Positions 22,001 to 33,000 of a stretch of DNA of 64,000 nucleotides are shown here, in pieces. The notes below the pieces were generated by a model, which was given only the letters and a program-made list of their open reading frames with translations, was not told where the DNA came from and made no database searches. The DNA is taken from contig NC_081411.1 of the NCBI RefSeq assembly GCF_030272615.1, positions 832,740,160 through 832,804,159 on the forward strand, written 5' to 3'. A program made the translations under genes and the position numbers. Position 1 is the first letter of the stretch. Each line of letters opens with the position of its first letter. Origin of the DNA: Cryptomeria japonica (lineage: Eukaryota > Streptophyta > Pinopsida > Cupressales > Cupressaceae).

Positions 22001-22453
22001 AGAGCTCAGGCAGCTAATTCTCAAACTTTGCAATCCCCAAAAACACCTTCAGCCAGTATTATTCCATTTTCTCCTCAGCCAACGATTGAGCTGAAATCTC
22101 CTAAACATAAGATGCATGATGGTCTTGATTGTGTGCGAGTTAAAGATCCTATTTTTATAAATCTTGATGATGATATAGATGAAAATGTTATTCATGATGA
22201 AAATGTTACTCCTCTCCATTCTGATAGTGAATATGAATATGTTGATGTTGATAACCATTTATCTAACGAATTTTCTAAAGCACTTATCCTAGCTCCTAGA
22301 CAAGAACAACGCGGCTTGGGACATGAACATAGCCCTTGTTTGGATCTTGTGATAGCTCCATCTGTTGTGTTGGATGTTCCTCCTCTAGCGTGTTTCCTGC
22401 CTTCCTGAAATATTGATCAGCAAGATCGGGGGGTAGATGACATGCTAGACTAG
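19010..22453 (+). pseudogene. gag: Gag-protease-like polyprotein of F
   Basis: ATG at 19010 and final TAG at 22451 give 1147 residues, broken by TGA at 21986 and TGA at 22406. Residues about 1-300 are Pro/Ser/Asn-rich. About 318-475 form a Ty3/gypsy Retrotrans_gag capsid-type domain (LFTRTLRDKALQWY, SFEQLANAF). About 578-600 hold a knuckle variant FCQFHRHRGHDTEKC with His in place of the second Cys. About 685-800 resemble a retropepsin (GVLIDPSCMVN, then KLGYPWLSS), but the usual catalytic Asp-Thr/Ser-Gly is Asp-Pro-Ser. The tail is Pro/Arg-rich and disordered. No polymerase follows. G retains CGA where F has the TGA at 21986. Confidence 0.85.
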
Positions 22454-23209
22454 TTTCATTAGCATAGCAGACTCTCTCCTCCTCTCTTGATCTCTTTTTT
22501 TACTTCTTCTATGTGTTATTCTCATTCTTCTATTTGTTGTCCTTAGTGTTGTCTACTTGAGGACGATGCAAAACATTGAGATCTCTTTTGGTCTCTCTCA
22601 TGTTGACTCAAAAGACACATGTGTTCCCTTCTTCTAGGTGACCTTCCTTGATTGGGGAATGAAGAACAATTATGCATACATACATATGATATACATGTAT
22701 TATCATACAACATACTGACCCCGAGGAAAGCGAAGTCACCTTGTGCTTTGTGTTTTGTGTCTATTATCCTTGGGCTTATCTCACACTTGGGGGCTAAATC
22801 CTTGTGATAACGTGCTCCTTTCCCTTTTTCATTTTCTTATATGTATCACTACCTTAAAGCAATCACCCCCGGTGAGGCATGTGCAATCGCTTTAACGTAG
22901 GGGGGCATACATCCCATTCATATCTTTTCAAGATACTTGAAAATTTCTTGACAAATTTAGCTTTGCCTTGAAAATTTTTGATATCTTTCTTGCATGACTC
23001 ATAGTGAGGGAACCTTACTACTGACAGTCATGGTTCTCCCTCATGATCTTCCCTTTTACTTTGTCAATCAAAGTCGTAAGATCCTCAGTCCACTGGGGGC
23101 TTGGTGTATCTTGCCTCCTTGACGTGGTGAAAGTTTTTCAATGTTGTTTCCTTGTACTTTACCGGAAGTATGAGCGTACGCTTATACTCCCGCTAAAGTG
23201 GGGGCTAAA
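22454..23209 (+). other. 3' untranslated region and polypurine tract of F
   Basis: No ORF. It begins soon after the stop with CTTGAGGACGATGCAAAAC (about 22557), conserved in G. It holds several G-tracts: CTTGGGGGCTAAATCC (about 22787), CACTGGGGGCTTGG (about 23091) and the terminal AAAGTGGGGGCTAAA that abuts the LTR at 23210. The near-copy of the terminal tract at 22790 could be a second plus-strand primer. Confidence 0.7.
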
Positions 23210-24440
23210 TGTAGCGTCCTAAAATTGTGACACTTGCAATTTCGACTGCATTTGGGTCTTCATGATGGCGATGCAACGTTGAACCTGAATGGAGACCCCG
23301 AAACCTGCTTGCAACACCAAAAACTGCATTTTTCTGCACCCTGGCCTGATCCCTCCTTGCACCCTGCTGTCCCGGGAGGTGGGACCATGACGCCCAGCAC
23401 CCTGCTCCTTCTGGACTAGGGCGCCCAGCACCCTGGTCCCTGGCCCTATTTTGGGCCCGGTCTCTTTTGGGCATCGGGTCTTTAAGTTTTTAATTCGGGA
23501 AATAATGTTTCTTGGTCGGCCTAAGGTCGAAAAAATCAGTCTATCAGCCCTAATTGACAAGTATATAAACTACTTTTCCTCTCCTAGAAAGAGAGAAAAA
23601 GAGGAAGAAAAGAAGCAAGAGCAAGACGCGGAAGCAACATTCAAACATTCAAGCATTCAAGCATTCCTTCAAGCAATTGAGCATTCTAAGTCTCCATTCA
23701 AGGCTAAGTGTTGCATTGAAGACAAGGATTCAACCATGGAAGAGGAGATCACATACAACATACAACATACTACATACATTACACCTTCGCATGTAAGAAT
23801 ACAAACATTCTTACAACAAGGTATCAGTACTTGTTTACATTACAAACATTTACATTTAAAGCATTCCCATTTCTTGGTTAATTCCAAAACCGGGGTTTGA
23901 CCTAAAGGCAAACCCCTCATCCCTAACCCCCCAATCGTCCTCTCTTTTTTGTGTGTAGGTTGCAGGTACGCGGCTGTAATTGAAGATCTGGAATCCTTGT
24001 GCAGAGACGAACAGATCCCCCTTTGTTTCGCGGATTTTTCGGAGGACCGTGTGCACGCCGGGCACCATCGTCCTGTCAACTTTCGCTCAAATTTGCAGAA
24101 CAGCACCGTCTCGACATTTTACTACTAATTCCAAGTCCGCAGCTTCATCCCATATCCCTATCTCTGTTTATAAATGAATCTTTCCTACTTTACATGCATT
24201 CCTGGTTCAATCATTCTATCTACATTTCTTTACAAAAGAGGGTATCCTTGATGTCTTAACCCTTGAAACTCATTTAGAATCCAATCCTGCATTGTGTGGG
24301 ATTGGATCTTGTGAGTTTCAACCCCTCTTTTGAATGTAAAGTCCCTCCTAAGTGAAAACCATCAACCCTAGTGACCTCCCTTCTCTCTCCTCGGAGTTGG
24401 GGAGGGGAGAACGACTAGGGTTCAATTTTTCTGCTTTACA
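23210..24440 (+). repeat. 3' LTR of element F
   Basis: TGTAGC to TTTACA, 1231 bp. It differs from the 5' LTR chiefly by a second tandem copy of the GGACC-type hairpin (23381-23440 holds two, the 5' LTR one), plus scattered changes. Confidence 0.92.
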
Positions 24441-24445
24441 TTTCC

Positions 24446-25800
24446 AACAAAATTCTCAACAATATCCAACATCATTTTACCTAATTGTATCTTTTGTTTA
24501 AATCAACTCAATCTTTGTGAAAAAATTGAGCATTTATTACCTACTTTTGGTTGTTTGCTTCATAGGAAATACTTGAAAAATGCCCTTCCCTAAGAAAAGA
24601 AGTTATTAATTTCATTTATTTTTTTGTGATGTACATTCATAATCTAAAGAGTCAAATTGTATATATTCTAGAAGTTAAGCCCTTAAGTTTGAGAGCTTTT
24701 GTCTTGTTTTTGTCATAGAGAGCTTCCCTTTTAAATTGAAGAAAAATTTATATGTTACATGTTCGATTTTTTGCTGCATTAAAATGTGTAAACTAATAAC
24801 CAAATACAATATCAAATCAAAGTTTACTATTGAGAATGTCAACTATCATTTAAAATTTATGTTAGAGGTTTATAGTGTTGTCAATTGTAATTTTTTAGTC
24901 ATGCATTAATTATAGACTAATTTCAATGGTAAAATGAATAGTTACAACCAACCCAAGAGCAAAACTATAATGTTTACATACATTGAAGGTTTGACTGGTC
25001 TTTATGCTAAACACTATGTTCTTATTATTTGTGTTGTTGACCTTAATGTTTATTAAGTATTTAACTTCTTTGTATAAGATTAACACGTTGTAGTCTAAGA
25101 AATAATGTAGAATTTGCAAGCATTATGAATAGAATAAAACTGAGTTATTTTGTTTATTTCAAACAAATTATTTTATGGAAAATATTTTAATCTTTCAATA
25201 ATATTTTTAGAAGGTTTTTAATAAAAAGATAGTTCATTCCCAATTATGGTTCAAAAAGGGAATGTGTGTGAAAACTAAGAAAATGTAATTTTAATTTTGT
25301 ATGGAATTTTGTTTTAAAATCAACTCCACTAGGCTATATAAAACAAAAATATTCACCCTTAATAAATATAAAGTTCACATCATGTAATTGAAATTTATTT
25401 TGCAAGCCATGGTTTAATAGCAAAAATTATGATTGGTTAAAAAGTTTAATAGAAGTATGGATAAAAGCCATCGTACTTTATTGTATTGCCAAAACCTCTA
25501 CACCATTTATGATATTTGGTGCAAGTAAAAGTAAAAAGTCCATATTACATGGGCAAGGTTTTTGAACAACAATCTACTCTGGATAAATATGAAAAAATAT
25601 ATAATAGACATTTATAAGTAATCTACTCTGGAGTCCAAGAAATGTTGTCTTTAAAATAGTCATAGAGATATTTATAAGCATATTCTACCATGAGGAAACC
25701 TTCTATATTTTGTCAAGATAGTCTCATTTCTCTAAGTTTGTAAGGTTTATCAATAGTTGAAAGTAAGTTATATAACCAACCATAACTTATGTGTTTAATA
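24446..25800. other. AT-rich spacer, no gene seen
   Basis: I see no credible ORF, element end or repeat unit in these 1355 bases. Confidence 0.5.
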
Positions 25801-26972
25801 TTATTTGTGGATGTTTTGATGTCTAAAAGAATAGGGCCTTTGTTCTCCCCCTACATATTTTTTAGGTAAAGAGCAGACATCTAATATTACTTGTAAAGGT
25901 AGTCTTAGATAAATTGAAGGAGAATTACTTAGTTCTTTTGCCATACCCAATCGTGATTCTACATCACGAAAAAGAAAAATTGGCTTGCTAGAAATTTTAA
26001 TAGAAGACTTATGTAGGTTGAGGTAAATTTTAAGGAATTTTTCTAGATCCATGGTAGTTTGTGCATGAAATGATTCTTTAACTTCTTTTTTCCACATTCG
26101 TTGAAGGATTGTCATGTCTCTCAAATGAAAACCAAGTATGGCTTGTCTAATATTTTAGTCTTTTGGATTTGTACCTTCTATGTTGAAAGTGTCTCCCATT
26201 ATCTGCAAGCAAACACTATAATTAAAACCATCGACTTCTTAAAATATTGAATTTAACTTTAAAATATATCACCTCAAAGGCATATTGTTTTTAACATAAA
26301 TTTCTAAGGGAATATTCTATAAAAATAACCAACTCTAATAATTTAGAGATATTTTATTTTTAAATTCAAATTTAACTCCCTTACAATAATTTCTAAAATA
26401 TTTTTTAAATATAATTATAAAATAAAATTAAAAATATTATTATATTATAATTCAAATTGTATTAATAATAATGATATGAATATAATTTTTTTTTAAGAAA
26501 TTGAAAATATATAATAATATTATACTTGAAAAGTCCACATTACTTACCTCACAAATGTGACGAATTGTCGCAATTACACTAGCTTGACCATAAACATAAA
26601 TATGAGAGGCCTTGGGGTAAATAAGAGCACGTGTATAATTACACCCAAATGGATCAATTGAGATGAGATCGATGTCATCTATGAATTCTATGTCCCAATC
26701 ATTCATATACCAAAACCAATGACAATCTATTGTGCATGATCTTTTGGGGCGATTTTTCTTACCAATACTCTTCAAAATTGTATGTAGATTCATATGTTGT
26801 AAAGAATATGTGGATTGATAGTTGAGTAGAATTGCTTCACCTTGTCATTTGTGAGGCTTAAATAGATCACATTTCCACTAGTTTCCTTGATTTGATTAAT
26901 AATTTCTGATAAATAATGTGTAGACCCAGATTTTACACAATTGGTTACCTTCATTACAAAATAACAATTCAA
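25801..26972 (-). pseudogene. Relic of a spliced, unidentified gene
   Basis: Two minus-strand coding blocks are separated by a 345-base intron (26203-26547) with donor GAG/GTAAGT and acceptor TTTGCTTGCAG. The reading frame joins at phase 0 across it. The upstream block contains WFWYMNDWDIEFIDDIDL and ASHIYVYGQASV; the downstream block contains LFRDVESRLGMAKEL. A TAA at 26157-26155 interrupts the second exon, and a frame change near 26793 interrupts the first (an open block to 26972 lies in another frame). I do not recognise the family. It is not part of any retrotransposon I can delimit, so it is probably a decayed host gene or a piece of one. Upstream exons are not visible. Confidence 0.5.
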
Positions 26973-27401
26973 ATTATTGTTATATTATTCTAAAAGCATA
27001 AAGAATAAAATAATATAACAATAATAAATTTAAAAGAATTGAAAGATAAATTTATGTAATTTGTATAACTCATGTACACTATACTTAAATAATATATATA
27101 TTTGATTTGAACTAATTACTAGTTTTGATAAAATAAATGAGAATACAACATAGTTTGTATAGTTTGAAGTTAAATTTAAACATTGTCACTTAAGATATTA
27201 ATTATGTGTGAATTAAAAAATGTAATAATAAACCTAAAAAAACAACAGAAACAATGATCTTTATTGTGATAATGAACCTAAATTAGTCAATAAATGGACC
27301 ATTCAAAACAACAAGAGCAAAGCCACTCATATCATTAATAATGGGGTGATTTGGTAATGAACCTAAAATATTTATTATAACCTATTTGCACCAAAAGGAG
27401 A
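26973..27401. other. AT-rich spacer before element C
   Basis: No gene or element ends were seen. It ends at the AACAA target site of C. Confidence 0.5.
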
Positions 27402-27406
27402 AACAA

Positions 27407-28468
27407 TGTTGGTATTTTGGTATGGTTTTGTCATTGATGTCAACACCTACTAACACTTATCAACTCTGGCACTTTAAAGAATCAGCAACATTCACAGGCA
27501 AGCAAGTGACTTATGCACAGTCACCGGTATCTGGTACACCGACAGGATATAATGTTCACCGGCACTTGGAATGGCATGGAAAACACCTGGTTATGTCGAA
27601 GACACCGTTTGGACACTTTGTCTTGGAGATTTGTTCATTGGCATATTCGTATTTGCATATTTGTTGTTACCGGCAAATAGGTCCAGGTTATACACCGACA
27701 GGTTTACCTTTTCCAGATGAGCACAAAATGCTATGGAGATGTCTTATTATTGTTGTAAATGCATCAAGCCGACATGTTGAATCGGTTATTGCATCGGACA
27801 TTGTTTTATTTGTAAATTGATTTTATTGTAATATCCTTTAGAGCCGACCTACTAAAATTGGTCTTAGGTTATGATATAAATGTAAGATCCTATTTGTAAG
27901 ATCGGATGTGGAATGTGAAAAAGAGTTGTGTGAAGGTATATGCGAGAATAAGTAGAGCTATACACATAGACATCATTTGAAGGTTGAAGAAGGGTTTTTG
28001 TGAAGACAAACAGAACTACACCAGTACTGAATCCATCATAGAAAGATGCTAATTTGAGCAGTATATCCTTATTGGATTTAACCATCCAATTGTAGTCAGT
28101 GTGACTCCTATTTGTGTTTGAGCAGTGAGCTCTAGGCGCTTGGCCTTTCTGCATGTGCAGACCCCATTTGTATACACATACTATCTGTCGTAGTATCATC
28201 TGATTGTGGGTAAGGTTTCCCACCGTGGTTTTTCCCCTTATAGGGTTTCCATGTACAAATATTGGTGTTATGTGTTGTGGATGTTATTGTCTTTCTATTT
28301 CATGCATTAATCTTTACCGGTACTGTAATTAACTGATAAAACTATCTACCGGCATAAAAGACTAGTTTACCAGTATTAATCATTAAAGTTAGTTAAGTTG
28401 TTTTTTGGTTTGAATTTATTAGACAACTGATTAACCTCCCCCCTCTCAGTTGTCTCCGGGACCTAACA
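27407..28468 (+). repeat. 5' LTR of element C
   Basis: TGTTGGTATT to CCTAACA. It contains GATATAAATG (about 27872) as a TATA candidate, the hairpin block shared with B (28120-28163), the CCCACCGTGGTTTTTCC block, and CCCCCCTCTCAG before the end. Confidence 0.94.
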
Positions 28469-28470
28469 AT

Positions 28471-28482
28471 TGGTATCAGAGC
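28471..28482 (+). promoter_or_regulatory. Primer binding site of C
   Basis: TGGTATCAGAGC, the intact initiator-Met tRNA type, lies two bases after the LTR. Confidence 0.92.
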
Positions 28483-28555
28483 CTAGTCCTCTTTTTGCAG
28501 AAGTTTAACAGCTTGAGGAGATCCAATATCTACTAACTATTTCAGGAAGGATAGT

Positions 28556-29563
28556 CCTAAACTTGATGGAACCAACTATGGAATATGGAAGATCATAATG
28601 GAGACACATCTGAATTGAATTGGAAAGGACATCTGGGATGTTACTAAGAATGGCTATACAACTCCCACAACTAGTCAGCCTAATCCACCAAACTTTGCTA
28701 AAGATGAAGAAAATGATTGCAAAGCAAGATAAGAACTTTTGAGCGCATTAATAGATCAGCAAATCATGGGATTATCAGATAGATCAACTGCTAAACCTAT
28801 TTGGGATCATTTGGAAACACTGAATGAAGGATATTCCATAGTCAAAATTGCAAAACTTGAAAGCTTCCGGGCCAGGTATGAAAATCTGAAAATGGAAGAA
28901 GATGAAAGGATTTCTGCTTTTATGGAAAGAGTAAATGAAATTGTCTTGGGTATTAAATGTTGTGGAGGAACCTTAAGTGAAGATGAAATTGTTTCAAAAG
29001 TTTTAAGAGGATTGCCACCGGCATATAAAATGAAGGTTACTGCTATAAATGAGTTAAGAACAATGCCTAATACATCAGTAACTAGGGATATATTGATTCG
29101 AAAACTTTCAACTTTTAAAATCGAGGAATTTGGTCTTGTTGCTACTATAAAGATAGACTTAGCTTTTAAGGCATCAACATCATCCGCACCATCATTTGAC
29201 AAGTCTGATTGGAAATCCTTTTATGCAAGAGAACTTGAGGAAAGCAGGAGAGAAAATGAAGAACTTGAAGCATTATTTACAAGGAAAATGCCTAAAGGTC
29301 CAGTTGGAAGTAAGTATGAAGGTAAAGCACCCTTTAAATGCTTTAACTATAATAAGATTGGTCGTATGGCTTCTAGATGCCCTGATAGACATGCTAGACT
29401 AAGAGAAGAAGCTAGGAGAACATACAAGCCTAACCCTGAATATCAGAGATACAGATTTAAGAAAAATAAAGATAAATCTTGTTATCTTGCTGATGAAGGA
29501 GTGACTGATGATTTTGATGAAGATCTAGAAGACAATGGATGGGTTTTTGTTGCTATAACATAA
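28556..29563 (+). pseudogene. gag: Copia gag of C
   Basis: A UBN2-type Copia Gag begins near 28556 (KLDGTNYGIWK); no start ATG survives in frame. Further blocks are KPIWDHLETL, AFMERVNEIV and VLRGLPPAYK, then a short charged helix and a damaged zinc knuckle reading CFNYNKIGRMASRC, in which the second Cys is Tyr and the His is Arg. Stops at 28616 (TGA), about 28730 (TAA) and 29561 (TAA) break it. Gag forms the particle that packages element RNA. The same Cys-to-Tyr change stands in the first knuckle of element B. Confidence 0.9.
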
Positions 29564-30880
29564 GATCAACCGGCACCTACTATTCAACTGGTAGAATAGG
29601 CCTTGGCAGCTAGAATTGAAGTTAAGGATGAATGGATCATTGATTCAAGATGCTCACATCATATGATTGGTGATAAAAGCAAATTCTTGAACTTTCAGGA
29701 ATATAATGGAGGCTTAGTAAGATTTGGAGATGATAAAGCTTGTTTGATCAAAGGTAAAGGTACAATATCTCTTGATGGTAAGCATAATACTGACAATGTT
29801 TACTCTGTGGAAGGTTTAAAGCATGATCTTTTGAGTGTTGGTCAATTAGTTGAGAAAGGATTTCAGTTACAATTCAAGAATGGAAAATGCAAAATCATGA
29901 ATAGAACTGGTTTGGAAATTGCAACCGATAAACAAACTAGAGGTAACATCTTTCATTTGAATAACAGTGAAAAGACATGCTTGATTGCACACATTGATGA
30001 AAGTTGGCTATGACATAAGAGACTCTTGCATGTAAATTTTGATTGCATGGTAAAAATCAGTACTACTAAGGCAGTTAGAGATTTACCTAAAATTGTCAAA
30101 CCTCATAATACAGTATGTAAGGAATGTCAATTTGGAAAACAAGTTAGAGCTACTTTTAAAAGTATTCCAGAAAAATCAAATAATGCTCTTGAATTAATTC
30201 ATACTGATTTATGTGGTCCAGCTAGAACTAAAAGTTTGCAAGGTGATAGATATTTCATGCTAATCATTGATGACTACTCTAGAATGTGTTGGGTTACTTT
30301 TCTCAGAGAAAAATTAGAAGCACTTGGAAAGTTCAAACTATTCAAAGCAATGGTAGAGAATGAAACCGGTAAGAAAATCAAATGTCTGAGATCAAATCAA
30401 GGAGGAGAATTTACATCTAAGGAATGTAATGCATTCTGTGAGGTGAATGGAATCAGAAGACAACTATTAGCACCCCGGACACCACAACAGAATGGAATTG
30501 TAGAAAGAAAAAACATAACTATCTTGGATGCATCTAGAAGTATGTTATCAGAAGCAAATCTACCACATGTGTATTGGAGAGAGGCAGTAAGCACAACGGT
30601 CTATAATTTCAACAAAGTTCACATCAAAGGAGAAACTGGTAAGACCCCTCATGAACTATGGTTTGATATTACTCCTACTCTTAAATATTTCAGAATATTT
30701 GGAAGCAAATGCTATATTAGAAGAGATGAGTATATTGGCAAATTTGATCCTAGAAGTGATGAAGGAATATTTCTTGGTTATTCATCTAAGAGCAAGGCAT
30801 ATAGATGTTTTAACAAGAGATTGTAGAAAATTGTTGAGAGTACAAATGTGAAGATTGATGAGCAATTCAGAGGAAATTAA
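29564..30880 (+). pseudogene. pol: Protease and integrase of C
   Basis: The frame continues from gag. The protease block reads WIIDSRCSHHMIG: the catalytic Asp-Ser-Gly of Copia proteases is Asp-Ser-Arg here, expected to abolish activity. The pre-integrase zinc region (HKRLLHVNFD, then CKECQFGKQ) follows a TGA at 30011. The integrase core then shows HTDLCGP, IDDYSRMCW, QGGEF and PQQNGIVERKN, with the DDE residues recognisable, and the C-terminal GKTPHELW, EGIFLGYSSKSKAYRC. Stops lie near 29597 (TAG), at 30824 (TAG) and near 30878 (TAA). Integrase would insert the cDNA and make the 5-bp duplication observed. Confidence 0.92.
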
Positions 30881-31081
30881 AGGTATATAGACTCTGAACC
30901 GGCAACAAATATTCTAACAAATGAACCTACATTGAACCCACAGGTAAAAAATGAAGATCCAGTTACACCGGTATCTGAAAATTCCATAGTAACTGAGGAA
31001 CATCAGCAAACAAAGACACCTCGGTATGGATGACTGAATCACTCTAAAGATCAGATAATTAAGAACAAGTATAAAGGAGTT

Positions 31082-32667
31082 ATGACAAGAGGAAGACTAG
31101 AAAATGAAGAGGTGTGTCTTATTTCTCAAATTGAACCATCATCAATTAATGAGGCATGTGAAGATAAACACTGGATTAAAGCTATGGAAGAGGAACTAGA
31201 ACAAATTGAGAAAAATAACACATGGACATTAGTTCCCCGACCTAAAGACAAAATTGTGATTGGAACAAAGTGGGTATTCAGAAACAAACTTAATGAAGAT
31301 GGTAAGGTAATCAGGAATAAAGAAAGACTAGTGTGTAAGGGATATTCTCAGAAAGAAGGAATTGATTATAATGAAACCTTTGCACCGGTAGCTAGAATTG
31401 AGGCAGTCAGATTATTCTTGGCTTTTGCAGCACACAAGAACTACAAAGTATATCAAATGGATATTAAATGTGCATTTCTAAATGAAGATCTTGAAGAAGA
31501 AGTTTACATTGAACAACCTGATGGATTTTCTTTGACAGTTAAAAAAGATATGGTTTGCAGGTTAAGGAAAGCATTGTATGGGTTGAATCAAGCTCCAAGA
31601 GCTTGGTATGCAAGATTGGATAAGTATCTTTTGAAGATTAGTTTTTCTAAAGGTAATGTTGAAAACAACTTATATTACAAAGTGACTAATGATGACATCT
31701 TGGTTATAGAAGTTTTTCTTGATGATATAATCTTTGGAGGAGAAGATGGATTATGTAAAGACTTTTCTATTGAAATGCAACAAGAATTTGAAATGTCTAT
31801 GATTGGAGAAATAAAATTCTTTTTAGGATTGTAGATTTCACAGACTGATAAAGGTATATTCTTGAGTCAATCCAAATACTTGAAGGAGTTATTAAAGAAA
31901 TTTGGGATGGAGAACTCTAAATCGGTAAGCACACCTATGACTACAAATGACAAATTATCACCAAGGGATGAATCTACACCTGTTAATCCGACTAGGTACA
32001 AATCTGTGATAGGAGGTTTACTGTATTTGACACAAACAAGGCCTGATATCATGAATGCAGTATGTATTGTTTCAAGATTTCAGAGTAATCCTAGAGAAAA
32101 TCATGAATCAACAGTAAAAAGGATTTTCCGGTACTTACAAGGCACTACAAATCTTGGATTATGGTATCCTAGAGATGAAAACTTTGAATTATGTGCATAC
32201 ATAGATGCAAATTGGGCAGGAGATGTGGATGATAGAAAAAGCACCACCGGCGGAGCATTTTTTCTTGGCATTAGATTAATTTCTTGGTTGAGTAAGAAAC
32301 AAAGTTGTACATCTTTATCAACAGCTGAATCAGAATATGTTGCAGCAGCAACTAGCTATACACAGGTACTATGGTTTAAGCAAATGTTAAAGGATATAAA
32401 GGTAAAATGCAAGGAACCTATTACTATCTATTGTGAGAACACTGCAGCAATTGATTTATCTAAGAATCCGGTATTACATTTTAAAACTAAACATGTTTCC
32501 ATCAAACTGAATTTTCTAAGGGAAAATGTTGAAGCAAAAGAATTAAACTGGTTTATGTGAATACTAAAGAACACATTGCAGATATTTTCACTAAACCTCT
32601 TCCTAAGGAGACTTTTGAATATCTCAGAGACCAGCTTGGGGTCATACCCCCACTGGTAGAAACTTAG
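31082..32667 (+). pseudogene. pol: Reverse transcriptase and RNase H of C
   Basis: Copia reverse transcriptase blocks appear in order: [65 protein letters not shown] and [10 protein letters not shown], the polymerase YVDD site as FLDD. A TAG at 31832 follows FFLGL. RNase H shows GLLYLTQTRPDI, DANWAGDVDDRKSTTGG and STAESEYVAAA. A frame change near 32555 precedes the natural end (TAG 32665). The order after integrase is that of Copia. Not functional as it stands. Element D carries the same domains more decayed. Confidence 0.93.
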
Positions 32668-32743
32668 ACAGTTGATGATAGTCATCAACCGACAGAATTA
32701 ATGGAGAAATCTTTTATTTCGGCTTTGATGAGAAAGCTACTTC

Positions 32744-33000
32744 AAAGGGGGAGTAGTTGGTATACTGAATTGGTTGGTATTTTGTATTTACATCTGGTTT
32801 TGTATTGACTTTGGCATTTGATGTCAAAGGGGGAGAGATTGGTATGGAAAAACACAAGAAACACACATGTCACTCCCAGGGGGAGAGATTGTTACTTTGG
32901 GGAGATTGTGAGATTGTTGGTTTTTGGTATTTGGCATTTCTATTTTGCCACTTTGATGGTTTTTCTATCTTGTGTTGCCATCAATGCCAAAGGGGGAGAT
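32744..33000 (+). promoter_or_regulatory. Four polypurine-like tracts of C
   Basis: AAAGGGGGAG at 32744-32753, AAAGGGGGAGAGAT near 32826, CAGGGGGAGAGAT near 32878, and the terminal AAAGGGGGAGAT at 32989-33000. The last abuts the 3' LTR. The others are followed by TTGGTA or TTGTTA, resembling the LTR start, so they look like duplicated pieces of the polypurine tract/LTR junction. Confidence 0.75.

Larger units (their letters stand above)
16625..24440 (+). mobile_element. Element F: gypsy-like LTR element with gag-protease only
   Basis: The 7.8-kb element has LTRs of 1200 and 1231 bp. Its flanks are ATTCC (16620-16624) and TTTCC (24441-24445), a target duplication with one change. The order is LTR, primer site TGGTGAACCCGACGTGAA, a 1.2-kb leader with a 243-codon ORF, a Gag-protease-like ORF of about 1148 codons, a 0.75-kb 3' untranslated region, polypurine tract, LTR. 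There is no room for reverse transcriptase, RNase H or integrase. G (57030 onward) is a second copy and H a solo LTR, so this is a family, resembling in plan the Gag-only elements described in plants as TR-GAG. Confidence 0.9.

Noticed and set aside
21803-22258. Minus-strand and shifted frames opposite the F Gag tail
   Set aside because: They are Arg/Leu-rich shadows of the Pro-rich sense frame.
26452-26793. Resemblance of IDLISIDPFG to the tRNA methyltransferase Trm1 motif
   Set aside because: Only a few residues match and the downstream Trm1 signatures are absent, so no name was given.
27386-27820. ORF of 144 codons at the start of C, and its twin near 33000
   Set aside because: It lies wholly in the LTR U3 and repeats in both LTRs; it reflects LTR sequence, not a gene.
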